64,000 nucleotides of DNA from Acidobacteriaceae bacterium TAA 166 (lineage in GTDB: Bacteria; Acidobacteriota; Terriglobia; Terriglobales; Acidobacteriaceae): assembly GCA_000421065.1 (NCBI GenBank), contig ATWD01000001.1, positions 2,100,001-2,164,000 on the forward strand, written 5' to 3'. Under the pieces are notes generated by a model. That model had not been told where the DNA came from, ran no database searches, and was given only the letters and a program-made list of their open reading frames with translations. This document shows positions 47,135 to 56,158 of this stretch, one piece after another (positions within the stretch are counted from its first letter, which is position 1; each line of letters starts with the position of its first letter). A program made the translations under genes and the position numbers.

Positions 47135-47935
47135 ATGCCTATAGACCACGTCGATCGAGTCGTCCAACAATGGAAAGCGGAAAAGCCGAATTACGACTTG
47201 GCTCCGGTCGAGATCATCGGACGGGCGGGTCGCATCATGGAGCATGTCGATCGTGCTCTTGAAGCGAAGTTTGAAGAGTTTCAGATTTCAAGAGCATCCT
47301 TTGATGTGCTGGCCGCACTTCGTCGCAGCGGCAAACCATACAAGCTGACGCAGCGCGATCTGATGCGCAGTCTTTTCCGCACATCCGGGAACATGAGTCT
47401 TCGAATCGACTCCCTGCAAAGGCAAGGCCTGGTGGTGCGGTCGCCTGACAAGGAAGACCGTCGCTCGGTCTTCGTCACTATGACTCCAAGGGGCGTAGAG
47501 CTTTTGGAAACCGTCATTCCTGAACATCTGGAGAATGAAAGCAGCCTCGTCGCAGGACTCAATCGGGCGGAACGGGCGCAGCTTATCACCTTGTTGCGCA
47601 AGTGGTTGGTCAGCCTTGAAGAGGAGGTGGCTCACGGTCGTCAGCTTTACCTCGGCATGACACTGCTCGATTCTCGCGCCTCGACGAAAATGCGGCGAGC
47701 TGTCGGTCTGCCCGATGTGCCAGGCTTACTCGTCAATAAGGTTGCGGCGGGCAGCCGGGCAGAAGAGCTCGGTTTCCGGAAGGGTGATCTCGTCACCGCC
47801 ATTGAGAGACAAGCCGTTACGTCTCTTGTTGACCTTCGCAAGATTCTGAACAAGTCCGATCCCAAGATAAAGAAAGTTCAAGTGATTCGCGGAGTCGAAA
47901 AGATGGAATTCAAGCTTACGAGTTCGTCCATATAG
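47135..47935 (+). CDS. MarR-family regulator fused to a C-terminal PDZ domain
   Basis: A 266-residue protein. Residues 30-165 are a MarR winged HTH (EEFQISRASFDVLAALRRSG; KLTQRDLMRSLFRTSGNMSL; RQGLVVRSPDKEDRRSVFVT). Residues about 170-262 form a PDZ domain (LYLGMTLLDSR; VPGLLVNKVAAGSRAEELGF; RKGDLVTAIERQAVTSLVDL; RKILNK). PDZ domains in bacteria usually bind protein C-termini in envelope proteases; joined to a cytoplasmic repressor it may sense a peptide or a misfolded-protein end. No membrane segment or signal is present. Probably represses itself and the divergent hydrolase/VOC run. Confidence 0.88.
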   Translation: MPIDHVDRVVQQWKAEKPNYDLAPVEIIGRAGRIMEHVDRALEAKFEEFQISRASFDVLAALRRSGKPYKLTQRDLMRSLFRTSGNMSLRIDSLQRQGLVVRSPDKEDRRSVFVTMTPRGVELLETVIPEHLENESSLVAGLNRAERAQLITLLRKWLVSLEEEVAHGRQLYLGMTLLDSRASTKMRRAVGLPDVPGLLVNKVAAGSRAEELGFRKGDLVTAIERQAVTSLVDLRKILNKSDPKIKKVQVIRGVEKMEFKLTSSSI

Positions 47936-48512
47936 GAACGCTGCCAGCTTACCGAAGCGCTCCTCGGCAAGAGACCCGGTTGGTACCGAGAGACGATAGG
48001 CTTCTCGTCAGTCAGCCCACTCCGTCTTCGCATTTGAAGATAAATCGCCAATGCGCTCGTCGAGAGGTGCAGATTACTCCTGACAGCAATATGCTTTTGA
48101 GCCGCGAATTTTGCGGCAGTAATCTTCTCTCGTGCCAACAGGGGCGAAGATCGTAACTTATTGAAACCAGGCGTAGCGGGTGGCTCCAAAAGCACCTTAA
48201 CGCACCCTCAGGAACGGTTATCGGTCCCTTATTGACCCCGTGTCCTTTGCCCTAGTTAACCACTGCCGAAACGTCTATTTTTCCAACAATTTTGATGTTC
48301 GTTTTCGTTCTTTTGACGAGATGCTTCTACCGCAGGATGGCAGAGGCCGCGGGTCAGATAAGTCTTGAAAAATGGGTGCTGCCGCGAAAGCCAAAGGTAG
48401 GCTCCGTAACGAAAACTAAAGCACAGAGCGGGTTTTCAACGTGAAACCTTTGCCCCAATCTAGGTCAACCGTCAGCAGCTGATCGGACTGGGACGGCGAT
48501 AAAATGGTACAC
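47936..48512. other. Intergenic region with dispersed repeat B copy 2
   Basis: Apart from the repeat at 48150-48250, no gene or terminator is evident in this stretch of about 580 bases. Confidence 0.5.
48150..48250. repeat. Dispersed repeat B, copy 2
   Basis: Same sequence as 31775-31877 with about ten differences, same orientation. It lies free between the MarR-PDZ gene and the toxin-antitoxin pair. Confidence 0.8.
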
Positions 48513-48524
48513 TTGCGTACGCAA
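48513..48524. promoter_or_regulatory. Antitoxin operator TTGCGTACGCAA
   Basis: Perfect 12-base palindrome about 20 bases before the antitoxin start, flanked by direct repeats of TGGTAC. Phd/YefM antitoxins autorepress by binding such sites. Confidence 0.6.
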
Positions 48525-48544
48525 TGGTACGCAAGGAGCCACAG

Positions 48545-48808
48545 ATGGAAACCGTGAAGATCGGTATGAGAGAGTTCCGCGATAAGCTCGCCACCTACCT
48601 CCTTGAATCGGACGCTCCCGTAGCCATCACCCGGCACGGTGATACCGTCGGCTACTTCATCCCCGCCCGGCGCAAGCGCAGTGACGCGGATAAAGACGCG
48701 CTGAAGGAGGCTGCAGGCCGATGGCAGGAGATCCTTGATGCCGAGGGGATCGCGGAAGATGAGATCGTGACGGATTTCAAGCAATGGCGAGCTAAGCAGA
48801 AACGATGA
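48545..48808 (+). CDS. Phd/YefM-family antitoxin
   Basis: An 87-residue protein from ATG 48545. AAGGAG lies inside the alternative frame start at 48524, which is therefore rejected. METVKIGMREFRDKLATYLL, DAPVAITRHGDTVGYFIPAR is the Phd/YefM DNA-binding fold; the C-terminal helix (KEAAGRWQEILDAEGIAEDE) would wrap the toxin. Overlaps the PIN gene by ATGA. Confidence 0.85.
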   Translation: METVKIGMREFRDKLATYLLESDAPVAITRHGDTVGYFIPARRKRSDADKDALKEAAGRWQEILDAEGIAEDEIVTDFKQWRAKQKR

Positions 48809-49233
48809 CAGACCAGAAGCGTCTCGTGATCGACGCGAACATCCTTCTTCGGGGCGTCTTTGGAGTGCGGGTGCGCAATCTCCTCGAAACCTATGAAGAC
48901 TCCGTGTGGTTCTTCGCCCCCGACATCTGCTTCGTCGATGCCCGCAAGTACATTCCCATCATTTCTGCCAAACGTGGCATCGACCCGCCGCCTGGGATTA
49001 TGGTGCTCGATCAGTTGTCGCGCCTTGTCGAGATCGTGGACAGGACCCTTTACGAAGAGTACGAATCATCCGCCCGGGAACGAATGGTCGCGCGGGACGC
49101 GGATGATTGGCCGATTATGGCGTCTTCCCTTCTCCTGAAATGCCCCGTCTGGACAGAAGATCGGGACTTCTTCGGCAGTGGCATACCGACCTGGACTACA
49201 GAGACAGTCGAACTCTATTTGCGAGATGCCTGA
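48805..49233 (+). CDS. PIN-domain ribonuclease toxin
   Basis: A 142-residue protein. Acidic metal-binding residues in KRLVIDANILLRGVFG (Asp), ARDADDWPIMASSLLL (Asp pair) and WTEDRDFFGSGIPTW (Asp). Typical of VapC-like PIN toxins that cleave tRNA or mRNA; the DADDWPIMA form is a less common PIN_3-like variant. Coupled to the antitoxin. Confidence 0.88.
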   Translation: MTDQKRLVIDANILLRGVFGVRVRNLLETYEDSVWFFAPDICFVDARKYIPIISAKRGIDPPPGIMVLDQLSRLVEIVDRTLYEEYESSARERMVARDADDWPIMASSLLLKCPVWTEDRDFFGSGIPTWTTETVELYLRDA

Positions 49234-49397
49234 GCATCCTGTAGTCGGAGCCGCTCGCAGCGGTTACATCCACAATCCAAATAGTTATTGGACGCCCTGC
49301 GTCAGAGTGTCCTAGTTTCTCGGCATATCCCGCCCTTCTGAGGGCCGCTGGAGGTGCCGATGTCTTCCCTCTATACAGTGTCGTCAATCCCCGCAAC

Positions 49398-49583
49398 ACA
49401 ACCCACCTTGATTGCTCGTCTCAGAGGCGGCGAGTTCAACTCATTTCCCGAAAATTTCTCCGTGCCGCTCATGTGATGGGGCCAACGCTTGTTGCGCTCT
49501 CTCTGACAGGCGTCGCCAACATCGCTCACGCCCAGGGGACGATGGACTTTTCCGGGGCACAAACTTTGATGGGCACGTTCTAG
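49398..49583 (+). pseudogene. N-terminal fragment of TrbC/VirB2-like conjugative pilin gene
   Basis: The frame reads RRVQLISRKFLRAAHVMGPT, LVALSLTGVANIAHAQ (signal peptide), then GTMDFSGAQTLMGTF and TAG. Prepilins of the TrbC/VirB2 group start this way and continue KTF plus two membrane helices. The gene is cut exactly where dispersed repeat A begins (49582), so the repeat created the stop. A relic of a conjugative element. Confidence 0.6.
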
Positions 49584-49717
49584 ACGCTCGCCCAAGAATA
49601 GGAATGTTTCTTTTTGCTGACGTACAGGCGATCACTCTCGTTCAAAGCAGTAAAGAGAAATCGGACTCCGATATGTCTCTTATTCGACCTCTGCCGGGGT
49701 TCGGCAGAGGTCGAAGA
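49582..49717. repeat. Dispersed repeat A, copy 2
   Basis: Nearly identical to 13907-14045. The following about 80 bases may also be distantly similar (a GGG...GCTGAA...CAG pattern recurs at the same distance). It truncates the TrbC-like gene. Confidence 0.8.
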
Positions 49718-49827
49718 CACTCCAGAAGAGCAATCTTAGAAAAAACCAGGGACATGTGGCGATCATTCGAAAACAGAAGGGTACCGACGGGTGCTGAAAT
49801 ACAGATCGAGGAGGAGATGCCCATTTG

Positions 49828-50067
49828 TCAAGACCTAGACCGGCTTACGTCCCACTCGTCATTTTCTTCGGCCCTGCAGGGGCAACCGAGGTTTTGGCCT
49901 TTGCACCGAGGACAACGTTCCCAGTCACACCCATCCAGATGGAACTCCCCCTCGATGATGCCACAATCATGGCAAGTACGTTTAGCCTGCGTCTTCCATA
50001 ACTCGGCATCTTCTTTTGTCGCCCCCTTTCCACAACGGCTCTTTTGCGATGTGAATTGATGCGGCAA
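49828..50067 (-). CDS. Small cysteine-rich zinc-ribbon-like protein
   Basis: A 79-residue frame with KRTCHDCGIIEGEFHLDGCD and WERCPRCKGQNLGCPCR: CxxC, HxxGC, CxxC and CxC, a recurring pattern of small uncharacterised proteins that probably bind zinc. The first about 25 residues are not conserved-looking and an internal start is possible. Neighbours are mobile-element relics. Confidence 0.55.
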   Translation of the reverse strand: MPHQFTSQKSRCGKGATKEDAELWKTQAKRTCHDCGIIEGEFHLDGCDWERCPRCKGQNLGCPCRAEENDEWDVSRSRS

Positions 50068-51297
50068 GGAGTACTAATTCACGGTTCTCCTGCCGTATTT
50101 CTCTGTATTCACGGCCACACGAAAGGTCTGCTCAAGGCTTGCGAGAGCGCTTTTCAATAGCACCACGAGAGCTTTGCGGCACATCAAGGGTTCTTTCTAA
50201 TTCGGCGCACCGCATCCACCTCGTTCGAGTGACGAGTTTAGCTCAGCTAGAAGGTATCACGCCTCCATAAGAGGCTCTCGCCGATCGAACAGGTCAGACT
50301 GAGTATCCATTGTGCGCGACCAACGAACGACCGTTGTGACGCCGGGCATCAACTCTACGCTCAGAGCTCCATTGCTGGAGGTTCTAAACTCAGATAATGT
50401 CTTATTCCCGCCGAAAAGCACTCGCAACTCGGTGACGGATACGTCGCTCCGTGGTTGTGTCAGAATGCCGTCGTATTGGTCCAGATCTCGTAGAATTCTG
50501 CTGCCCAAGCCATCGAGAAATGTCAAAATTTATCCTGGCGTTGTAGTTCCGCGCAAACAGTGCGGGACAGGAGAGATGCCGGAGCGAACTGAACAGAACG
50601 GGTGAAAAGGAAGATATGGTCCAACTCCCCGGGAGCGATTCGGCTACCAACATATCCCGCGAGAAACTGCATCTCGGATGGACTCTCGTAGTTTCCATTT
50701 AATACGCGGGCAAGCCGTAACAGTATAGCGAAAGAGCCATTAGCTCTTTCGAATAGACATTTCCTACACTTTGTTTAGTTAATTCCCGCGTCATGTACCA
50801 AGCTCTGCTAGTTGCTTCGATCTCCTGATCAAACCCGAGTAGCACACTTCAGGTAAGCGCGAACATACGGGCATTAGCGCATACATTGGGAGTAAGCTGT
50901 CTTGGTTCCGATCTGGGGTCAAGGTGAGCAAACGCTTATCCCAAAATCAAACTGACAAATGACTCCGCAAGTCTCCCTAGGGAGCGTGTACGCCATGCGC
51001 TTTTGCTTGTCGCGGAAGGACGAGCGGTGTTCTGCTCCCAGTGAAGTGTGCGGTACGGAATTCAAGTCCCATCTTTCCTACACAGCGGTCCATCGCACCT
51101 CAGGCCAGAAGTGGCCACAGATTCTTGGCTAAATAGCGTGCAAGAGCGCTCACGGATGCGGGCGGATTCCCATGAGCGCGGAGTAGAAATACGTGAACCG
51201 AGATCGGCTTTATTTTCGGTAGCAACGCAACCAGTTCCCCCGACGCTACTCTCTTGCTCACGACCCAGTTTGGCAGATGCGCTATTCCTAGCTGATT
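50068..51297. other. Long stretch without supported genes
   Basis: About 1.2 kb. A weak minus-strand frame at 50257-50526 (89 codons, FLDGLGSRILRDLDQYDGIL) has no recognised motif. A perfect 9-base hairpin CGAAAGAGC/GCTCTTTCG spans 50729-50751. Sequence looks like decayed coding DNA. Confidence 0.4.
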
Positions 51298-51490
51298 TGG
51301 CAGCGCGGAAGTTCGTGTTCGTTCTTCTCCGGGCAGACTGGCCTCAGTACGACCCAGCGATCACGCAACAACTGGCGTCTATTAGGCGAGGCGGAGTTCC
51401 TGCTTACGTGATCTATCCTGGGGGCCGAATCAGAAAGCTGGCGTATTGCCCGAACTCCTCACGAAATCTCTTATGAAGGAAGCGATCGGC
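51298..51490 (+). pseudogene. C-terminal fragment of DsbD-type thiol:disulfide interchange protein
   Basis: VFVLLRADWPQYDPAITQQL followed by ASIRRGGVPAYVIYPGG is the thioredoxin-like C-domain of DsbD (ADWTxxDPxITxxLxxxGRxGVPxYVxY). After a one-base shift the family end LPELLTKSLMKEAI follows at 51448. Everything upstream, including the CxxC and membrane part, is gone. Confidence 0.7.
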
Positions 51491-51677
51491 CGTGATTCAA
51501 CCCAGCCCGTAGGATGCGACCTAAAGTTCTTCCGAGCGAGAGCACGGTCCCGACAGGAGGCCGTTTGTTCATCTCCCGCCACGTCTACGGCGGGCGTGCT
51601 GCCCCGCTTTCCTGAGCAACTCCCGATCAAAATGGCAGGGTAATCGTAGCCGAAGGCCGCCACTTTGTCGTGGGTCC

Positions 51678-51691
51678 CTATCAATTGGTAG
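51678..51691. promoter_or_regulatory. TetR operator upstream of TetR gene
   Basis: CTATCAATTGGTAG, near-perfect palindrome 10 bases before ATG 51702; related to the site at 52326. Confidence 0.55.
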
Positions 51692-51701
51692 ACTGCAAAG
51701 C

Positions 51702-52286
51702 ATGATGCAAAACGACACTGCAGAGCGAATTCTCACCGCCGCTCACTCTCTGATGGCCCAGTTGGGATATGCCGGCTTCAGTTACGCTGACATCTCCAAG
51801 CTAGTGAATATCCGCAAACCGAGCATACACCATCATTTTCCAACTAAGGTGGACCTGGTAGTGGCAGTGCTGCGGAGGCACCGCGAGGGTCTGATCGGCG
51901 GCACGGAAGCGATCGACAAAAACATATCGGACCCGTTGAAGAGATTGGTGGCCTACGTCCGCTATTGGGAAGGCTGTCTGGAAGACAAGACACAACCATT
52001 CTGCGTAGCCGCCCTCCTGGCGGCGGAACTGCCGGGTCTTCCGGAAGAAGTGGCTGCGGAGCTCAAGTTGCATTTTTCCAGCCTGAAGCAGTGGATCAAG
52101 AAAACCCTGGAGGTTGGAGTGAAGAACCAAAAGATCCGCGTTCAGGACACGTACAACGTGGAGGCTGACGCCTTCATGGCTACTGTCCATGGGGCGCTGC
52201 TTGCATCGCGCGTTTCAGGGACGTGCGATGCATTTCGGGAAATCACAGCCTCAGCGTTGAAAAAACTAGCTGTCAGTCGTCGTTGA
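51702..52286 (+). CDS. TetR-family regulator, paralogue of the one at 58035
   Basis: A 194-residue protein. HTH FSYADISKLVNIRKPSIHHH then FPTKVDLVVAVLRRHREGLI; ligand domain ending WEGCLEDKTQPFCVAALLAA, ELPGLPEEVAAELKLHFSSL. It shares the SIHHHFPTK signature and about half of its residues with the protein at 58035. Palindromes flank it on both sides. Downstream target appears to be a truncated secreted-protein gene. Confidence 0.9.
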   Translation: MMQNDTAERILTAAHSLMAQLGYAGFSYADISKLVNIRKPSIHHHFPTKVDLVVAVLRRHREGLIGGTEAIDKNISDPLKRLVAYVRYWEGCLEDKTQPFCVAALLAAELPGLPEEVAAELKLHFSSLKQWIKKTLEVGVKNQKIRVQDTYNVEADAFMATVHGALLASRVSGTCDAFREITASALKKLAVSRR

Positions 52287-53019
52287 GGTACTCATGCAGC
52301 GGGAATGTTCGCTGTGTCCATAAATCTACCAACTAGTCGAAAGGACCGTGCCATAAATGATCTCTATCCGCATAGTACAAAAAACTCACAAGAAGCTTCA
52401 CGCTGCGAGGATTGGCTCACTGGGAATCGGCCTTACGCTCGCTCTTGCTCCATCCGCGATTGCTGCAAACGCATATGGCGAGCGTGCTTCCATGCGTGAC
52501 ATCGTGTTGGTCGGTGACTCTTTTTTTCGACCAGAATAGTTGGCATTTTCGGTGAAACCGATCCCTGCTACGATGCCGTGAGTGAGATGGTGTGAAAAAT
52601 GCTTTGCGCCATCTCGCTCACGGCTTCCACGATCTTTGCCCGCATTAAATCCACACTCATACATTCCCCACTCAGGCTGCAATAGCCACAACCCTTGTCA
52701 TTGGTCTGACCGTGATACGTTTGATAGAACTTTTGACAAATAAGGAACATCGATATGATTCGAATGCGCTTGTTGTGCGTTCCATAAAATGGTTCACAGT
52801 CACAGGGATCCTAGCCGTAACGCTAGCCTTTCTTTAGGAAGACCAACTCGCACGGTTGCCTAAGGAGCCTCCAGGTATCATCGGTATGTCTCCTTTATCC
52901 TCGTTTGATAAGGCAACAGGTTGGATCAATTTGGCCCCAAATCAAAGCTCTATTGCTCAAAGGCAAGGTGGTCTTGATCGACTTCTGAAGCTATTCATGC
53001 ATCAACCGCATACGTTCGG
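52287..53019. other. Relic region with operator, secreted-protein start and hairpin
   Basis: CTACCAACTAGTCG (52326-52339) is an operator-like site. A frame from ATG 52357 begins a signal peptide (GSLGIGLTLALAPSAIAANA) but ends after 60 codons at 52539, probably the stub of a secreted protein gene. A 17-base stem with two G.T-type mismatches (52576-52592 / 52607-52623) forms a strong hairpin. Confidence 0.5.
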
Positions 53020-53330
53020 TTCCGTACGTCCGAGCGTGGGCCGAAAAGTATAAAACTGTCGGTCTTGTAGTGATTGGAGTTCACACTCCTGAGTTTGGCG
53101 TTGAAAAGCAGCAGGCAATTTGCGGAGAGCAGCCGCTCGTTTTGGGATGACTTACCCAATCGCTGTAGATAGCAATAGGCGCATATGGGACGCCTTCCAC
53201 AACCAGTATCCGGGCCGCGCACTACTTCATTGATGCGAAGGGTAAGGTGCGGTACGAGCACTTCGGCAAAGACAATTATGACGAGTCGGAAAGATGGATA
53301 CAAAAGCTGCGTGTTGCCCTCATTGCGTAT
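53020..53330 (+). pseudogene. Redoxin-domain (DipZ/TlpA-like) fragment, several frameshifts
   Basis: Piecewise translation gives PYVRAWAEKYKTVGLVVIGV, HTPEFGVEK, RRAAARFGMTYPIAVDSNRR, IWDAFHNQY, then YFIDAKGKVRYEHFGKDNYD and ESERWIQKL. This is the thioredoxin-like module of cytochrome c biogenesis DipZ/redoxin proteins, in at least three frames, with the active-site CxxC part missing. Confidence 0.7.
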
Positions 53331-53408
53331 TCAGTGCTTCGAAGATCTAATACGCTAGCGAACTTTCACAATTCAAACTGAAGCACGGTGCAAGTCACCT
53401 ATCGACGT

Positions 53409-53894
53409 TCAGCAGTTTGCCAAGCTGTCCATGATGTCGGTGTGGAACTGCCAATTGCCTTCCGTCCACGTCAAACCCTGAATAGAGCGCGTGATCTTCC
53501 AGCCATCCTCGGTCTTCGCAAAGTCCATGTCGTATGTGCCGATGAGCATTTGGAACGGGCTGCCTTTCGCATCTCGGTAAAAGTGATGCCCTTGTACCAG
53601 CACGTGGCAGGATGCCATTTTACCATTGATGACGATGCTCTGCGGTATCATGACATGCTGATCGCCGTCTAACTGACTATGGAACTTGTCAGCGAGTTTG
53701 CACCACTCGTCGGCCGAGATGCGCATCCGCCCTTTGCCGATGGTGGGGCTGTGATCGACCTCGATTTCATCGATGTAGCAACTTCTGAGTCTCTGGAAGT
53801 CATGCGTGTCAACACATTGGCCATAACGTTGCAATACGTCCGTGATCTGAACGTGATCGAGCAGATAAGTGACCTTCTCATTCAAGACTGGCAT
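53409..53894 (-). CDS. NTF2-like (SnoaL_4) protein
   Basis: A 161-residue protein from ATG 53894 (MPVLNEKVTYLLDHVQITDV). LQRYGQCVDTHDFQRLRSCY, QHVMIPQSIVINGKMASCHV, YDMDFAKTEDGWKITRSIQG: the SnoaL_4 group that includes ring-hydroxylating dioxygenase beta-like and scytalone-dehydratase-like proteins. Divergent palindromic promoter upstream at 53997. A decayed second copy of its 3' end lies at 57535-57670. Confidence 0.85.
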   Translation of the reverse strand: MPVLNEKVTYLLDHVQITDVLQRYGQCVDTHDFQRLRSCYIDEIEVDHSPTIGKGRMRISADEWCKLADKFHSQLDGDQHVMIPQSIVINGKMASCHVLVQGHHFYRDAKGSPFQMLIGTYDMDFAKTEDGWKITRSIQGLTWTEGNWQFHTDIMDSLANC

Positions 53895-53996
53895 TTTCAA
53901 GATGAGCCAATTGAGCAGCCGTATTCTCAAACTGGGCATAGGAGCCTCCTCATAGTTTCTAATCGGGCCGAGCCAACGCTGGGGATAAGCAAAGGA

Positions 53997-54014
53997 TGCC
54001 TACTCTTTAGTAGG
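53997..54014. promoter_or_regulatory. Palindrome GCCTACT-CTTT-AGTAGGC
   Basis: Perfect 7-base arms about 100 bases upstream of the NTF2-like gene; shares CCTACT/AGTAGG with the TetR-linked palindrome at 58009-58020, suggesting control by one of the two paralogous TetR proteins. Confidence 0.55.
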
Positions 54015-54319
54015 CGTAGATTTCCTACGTTTGCAAGCGCGAGAAGGAACGACATTATTACTGGTGTCTGTCGCTGGCGTGCGACAAAGCGAACCTGTAT
54101 CGTGCAAGGACTAATCGCCCTCCGCGACCCTGCCGACCGTCATCAAACGCATGGTTCCCGCTACCTGACCGTGATCGACCTGACGGCGAGAAGCACGGGT
54201 CCAACTCACGGACGCGCGCATCCCGCAAGCTGCCTGCGCAGCTCGCTTCGTGAAGCGATGGGCGCTGTAGCTGCTTGATGTGGAAGAGGAACGGGTTTGC
54301 CCTGCAACCATGCCCATCT
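54015..54319. other. Intergenic, nothing recognised
   Basis: About 300 bases between the NTF2-like promoter and the convergent TetR gene. No gene, repeat or terminator seen. Confidence 0.4.
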
Positions 54320-54919
54320 TCAGTCTCCATGGCCGAGAACCTTTGCTGACATGCTCGCGAGCAACAGGTCAACCATCCGAACTGCCGAACTCTTCCAGTT
54401 TTCGCTCACTCTAATCGTGGCCACGCCCGAAAGCGCGCGCAGCAAATCCAGCGGCTCGACATCGCTGTGAAATACACCTGCCTCGACCGCATGGGTGACG
54501 AGCGCTGTGATCGGCGATGCAAGGCGGTCCGGCGTCTTGCTGTATAGGTCCTCCGGGCCTCCCATAAGTGTATCCATGGCCTCGGCCATGCCGTGCTTGG
54601 CGTCGAGAAACTCTACGAACAGCAGCAGCCATTCTCGTAGCCCCGCTTTTGGCTCCCGTTCCGCGATTAAACGATCAGCCGCCTCAATGAGTGCATCCAC
54701 TTCCTGTCGATAAACTGCCGAGATCACGGCGTCGCGTGTGGGAAAGTGTCGATAGAGTGAAGCGATGCTGATTCCCGCTTCGCGCGCAACCTGCTCAAGA
54801 CTTGCGGCTGCGCCCTTCTCGGCAAAAACATGCTTGGCCGCTTCGATCAACCGTAATCTGTTGCGTTCGCCATCAGAACGCGGTCGACGTTTTGGTTTGG
54901 AAGATGGGTTTGAATGCAC
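54320..54919 (-). CDS. TetR-family transcriptional regulator
   Basis: A 199-residue protein. HTH RLIEAAKHVFAEKGAAASLE, QVAREAGISIASLYRHFPTR, and the SBP-type C-domain common in regulators of FAD-monooxygenase/MFS units. Divergent from the FAD-monooxygenase and MFS pseudogenes, with tandem palindromes in the shared promoter. Confidence 0.9.
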   Translation of the reverse strand: MHSNPSSKPKRRPRSDGERNRLRLIEAAKHVFAEKGAAASLEQVAREAGISIASLYRHFPTRDAVISAVYRQEVDALIEAADRLIAEREPKAGLREWLLLFVEFLDAKHGMAEAMDTLMGGPEDLYSKTPDRLASPITALVTHAVEAGVFHSDVEPLDLLRALSGVATIRVSENWKSSAVRMVDLLLASMSAKVLGHGD

Positions 54920-54939
54920 TGCAGAAATTTCCTCGGTTA

Positions 54940-54976
54940 AGCGTAGGATTTATACGCTATGTTAAGCGTAGTACGC
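54940..54976. promoter_or_regulatory. Tandem TetR operators with GCGTA/TACGC arms
   Basis: AGCGTA-N7-TACGCT (54940-54958) and GCGTA-G-TACGC (54966-54976), each preceded by TTA. Located between tetR and the monooxygenase pseudogene; strong candidates for the repressor sites. Confidence 0.65.
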
Positions 54977-55027
54977 CTTCACATATTACAGGATCTGACA
55001 GTTTGAAATGCTGGACGCATGTAACAG

Positions 55028-56158
55028 GCAGCGCGGCGGTGATCGTCGGGGCATCATTATCAGTGCTCTATCCTTATCCCGCATCGGAATGACGGTGACG
55101 ATGCTGGAACGCTCGGACGGGCAAGCCCGCGGGCGCAGCCTTGCCGGCCAGCGAGGGCCTCCTCCAACGTTTAACCGGCCGAAACTTGGGAAGAGACGCA
55201 TTTCCTTCGGGGCCCTAGGCCTGGGCAGATGTCTACGCGGGTCTACGTGCCGTCGTTGACGGCCGATCCCAACATACAAGTTCGCGCTTCGGCACGCGTG
55301 AAGTTTGTCGATCAAGATGAGCACTCAGCTTGGGCAGTAACGGACAACGGGGAGGTCGTGCGAGGCGACATCGTTTTCGGAGCTGACGGCCATGAAAGCG
55401 TCGTCCGTCGCCATGCTGCCCCTGAGCAGCCCGACGCTGTGTTCGCCGGCTATCTGATCTGGCTTGGTATCGTCGACGAAGACGAGATTAAGGCCCAGCC
55501 ATGGCCAGCTCAGCTCGCGATCGTCGAGAAGCGAAATTACTGCCTCAACGCCTATTACCTGCCAGGTACGGACGGGGCATTCGCGACGGGCCGACGACGG
55601 TTGGGTTTTGGTTGGTACGATGCTGGTCGCAACGGCCTCCTGCGTGCAAGCGGCGCCCTCGTCGGGAACGTTGTGCAGCGAACACTACGCCCCCGTGACA
55701 TTCCGGACGCGACCTTCCGGGAGCTGGCTGCGGAGGCCCGAGCGATCTGGCCATCTCCCTGGCGCGAAGCCATCCTCGACTGCATTTCCCGGCGCGTTGT
55801 GATCGGCACGCCGATCGGCGAATACATGCCACAATGCTTGACTCGCGGACGGGTATGCCTCGTGGGAGATGCTGCCCATGTGCCGTCGCCGATGACCGGC
55901 AGGGGCTTCGATGCCTCGGCGCTTAATGCGCTCGCCCTTGCCGAAGCACTGCAAGACGGCTTAGCTCATAGAGGCGCGACCGAGGCCTTGCGCCGTTACG
56001 AGGCAAGGCGGCTCGACGCGGCTCGCAAACTCGTCCGCTTCGGCTCCGGCTTCAGCCGGTCCTTCGCGCCGGGTCAGACATCGCGATGCCGCGACGCCGC
56101 CTTACCTCCAACAAACGATGACGAAAAACGGGCGAGACAATGGAAATCTTTGAACTGA
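55028..56158 (+). pseudogene. FAD-dependent monooxygenase with damaged N-terminus
   Basis: The intact frame from about 55229 covers most of the protein (VVRGDIVFGADGHESVVRRH; RGRVCLVGDAAHVPSPMTGR; GFDASALNALALAEALQDGL). Upstream, AVIVGAS and ALSLSRIGMTVTMLERSDGQ occur in different frames, showing a broken FAD-binding Rossmann start with indels around 55050-55090 and again before 55229. The end overlaps the MFS gene start by about 19 bases. Confidence 0.75.

Larger units (their letters stand above)
49234..49827. other. Relic region: TrbC fragment and repeat A
   Basis: Holds a truncated pilin gene (49398-49583) and repeat A copy 2. The long plus-strand open frame across 49412-50059 mixes unrelated sequence and is not called. 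Confidence 0.5.

Noticed and set aside
49412..50059. 215-codon plus-strand open frame
   Set aside because: It spans repeat A and lies antisense to a Cys-rich protein with clear motifs; its translation is low-complexity Ser/Arg without family features.
50257..50526. 89-codon minus-strand open frame
   Set aside because: Possible coding look, but no motif, signal or good start; kept only as a note in the intergenic entry.
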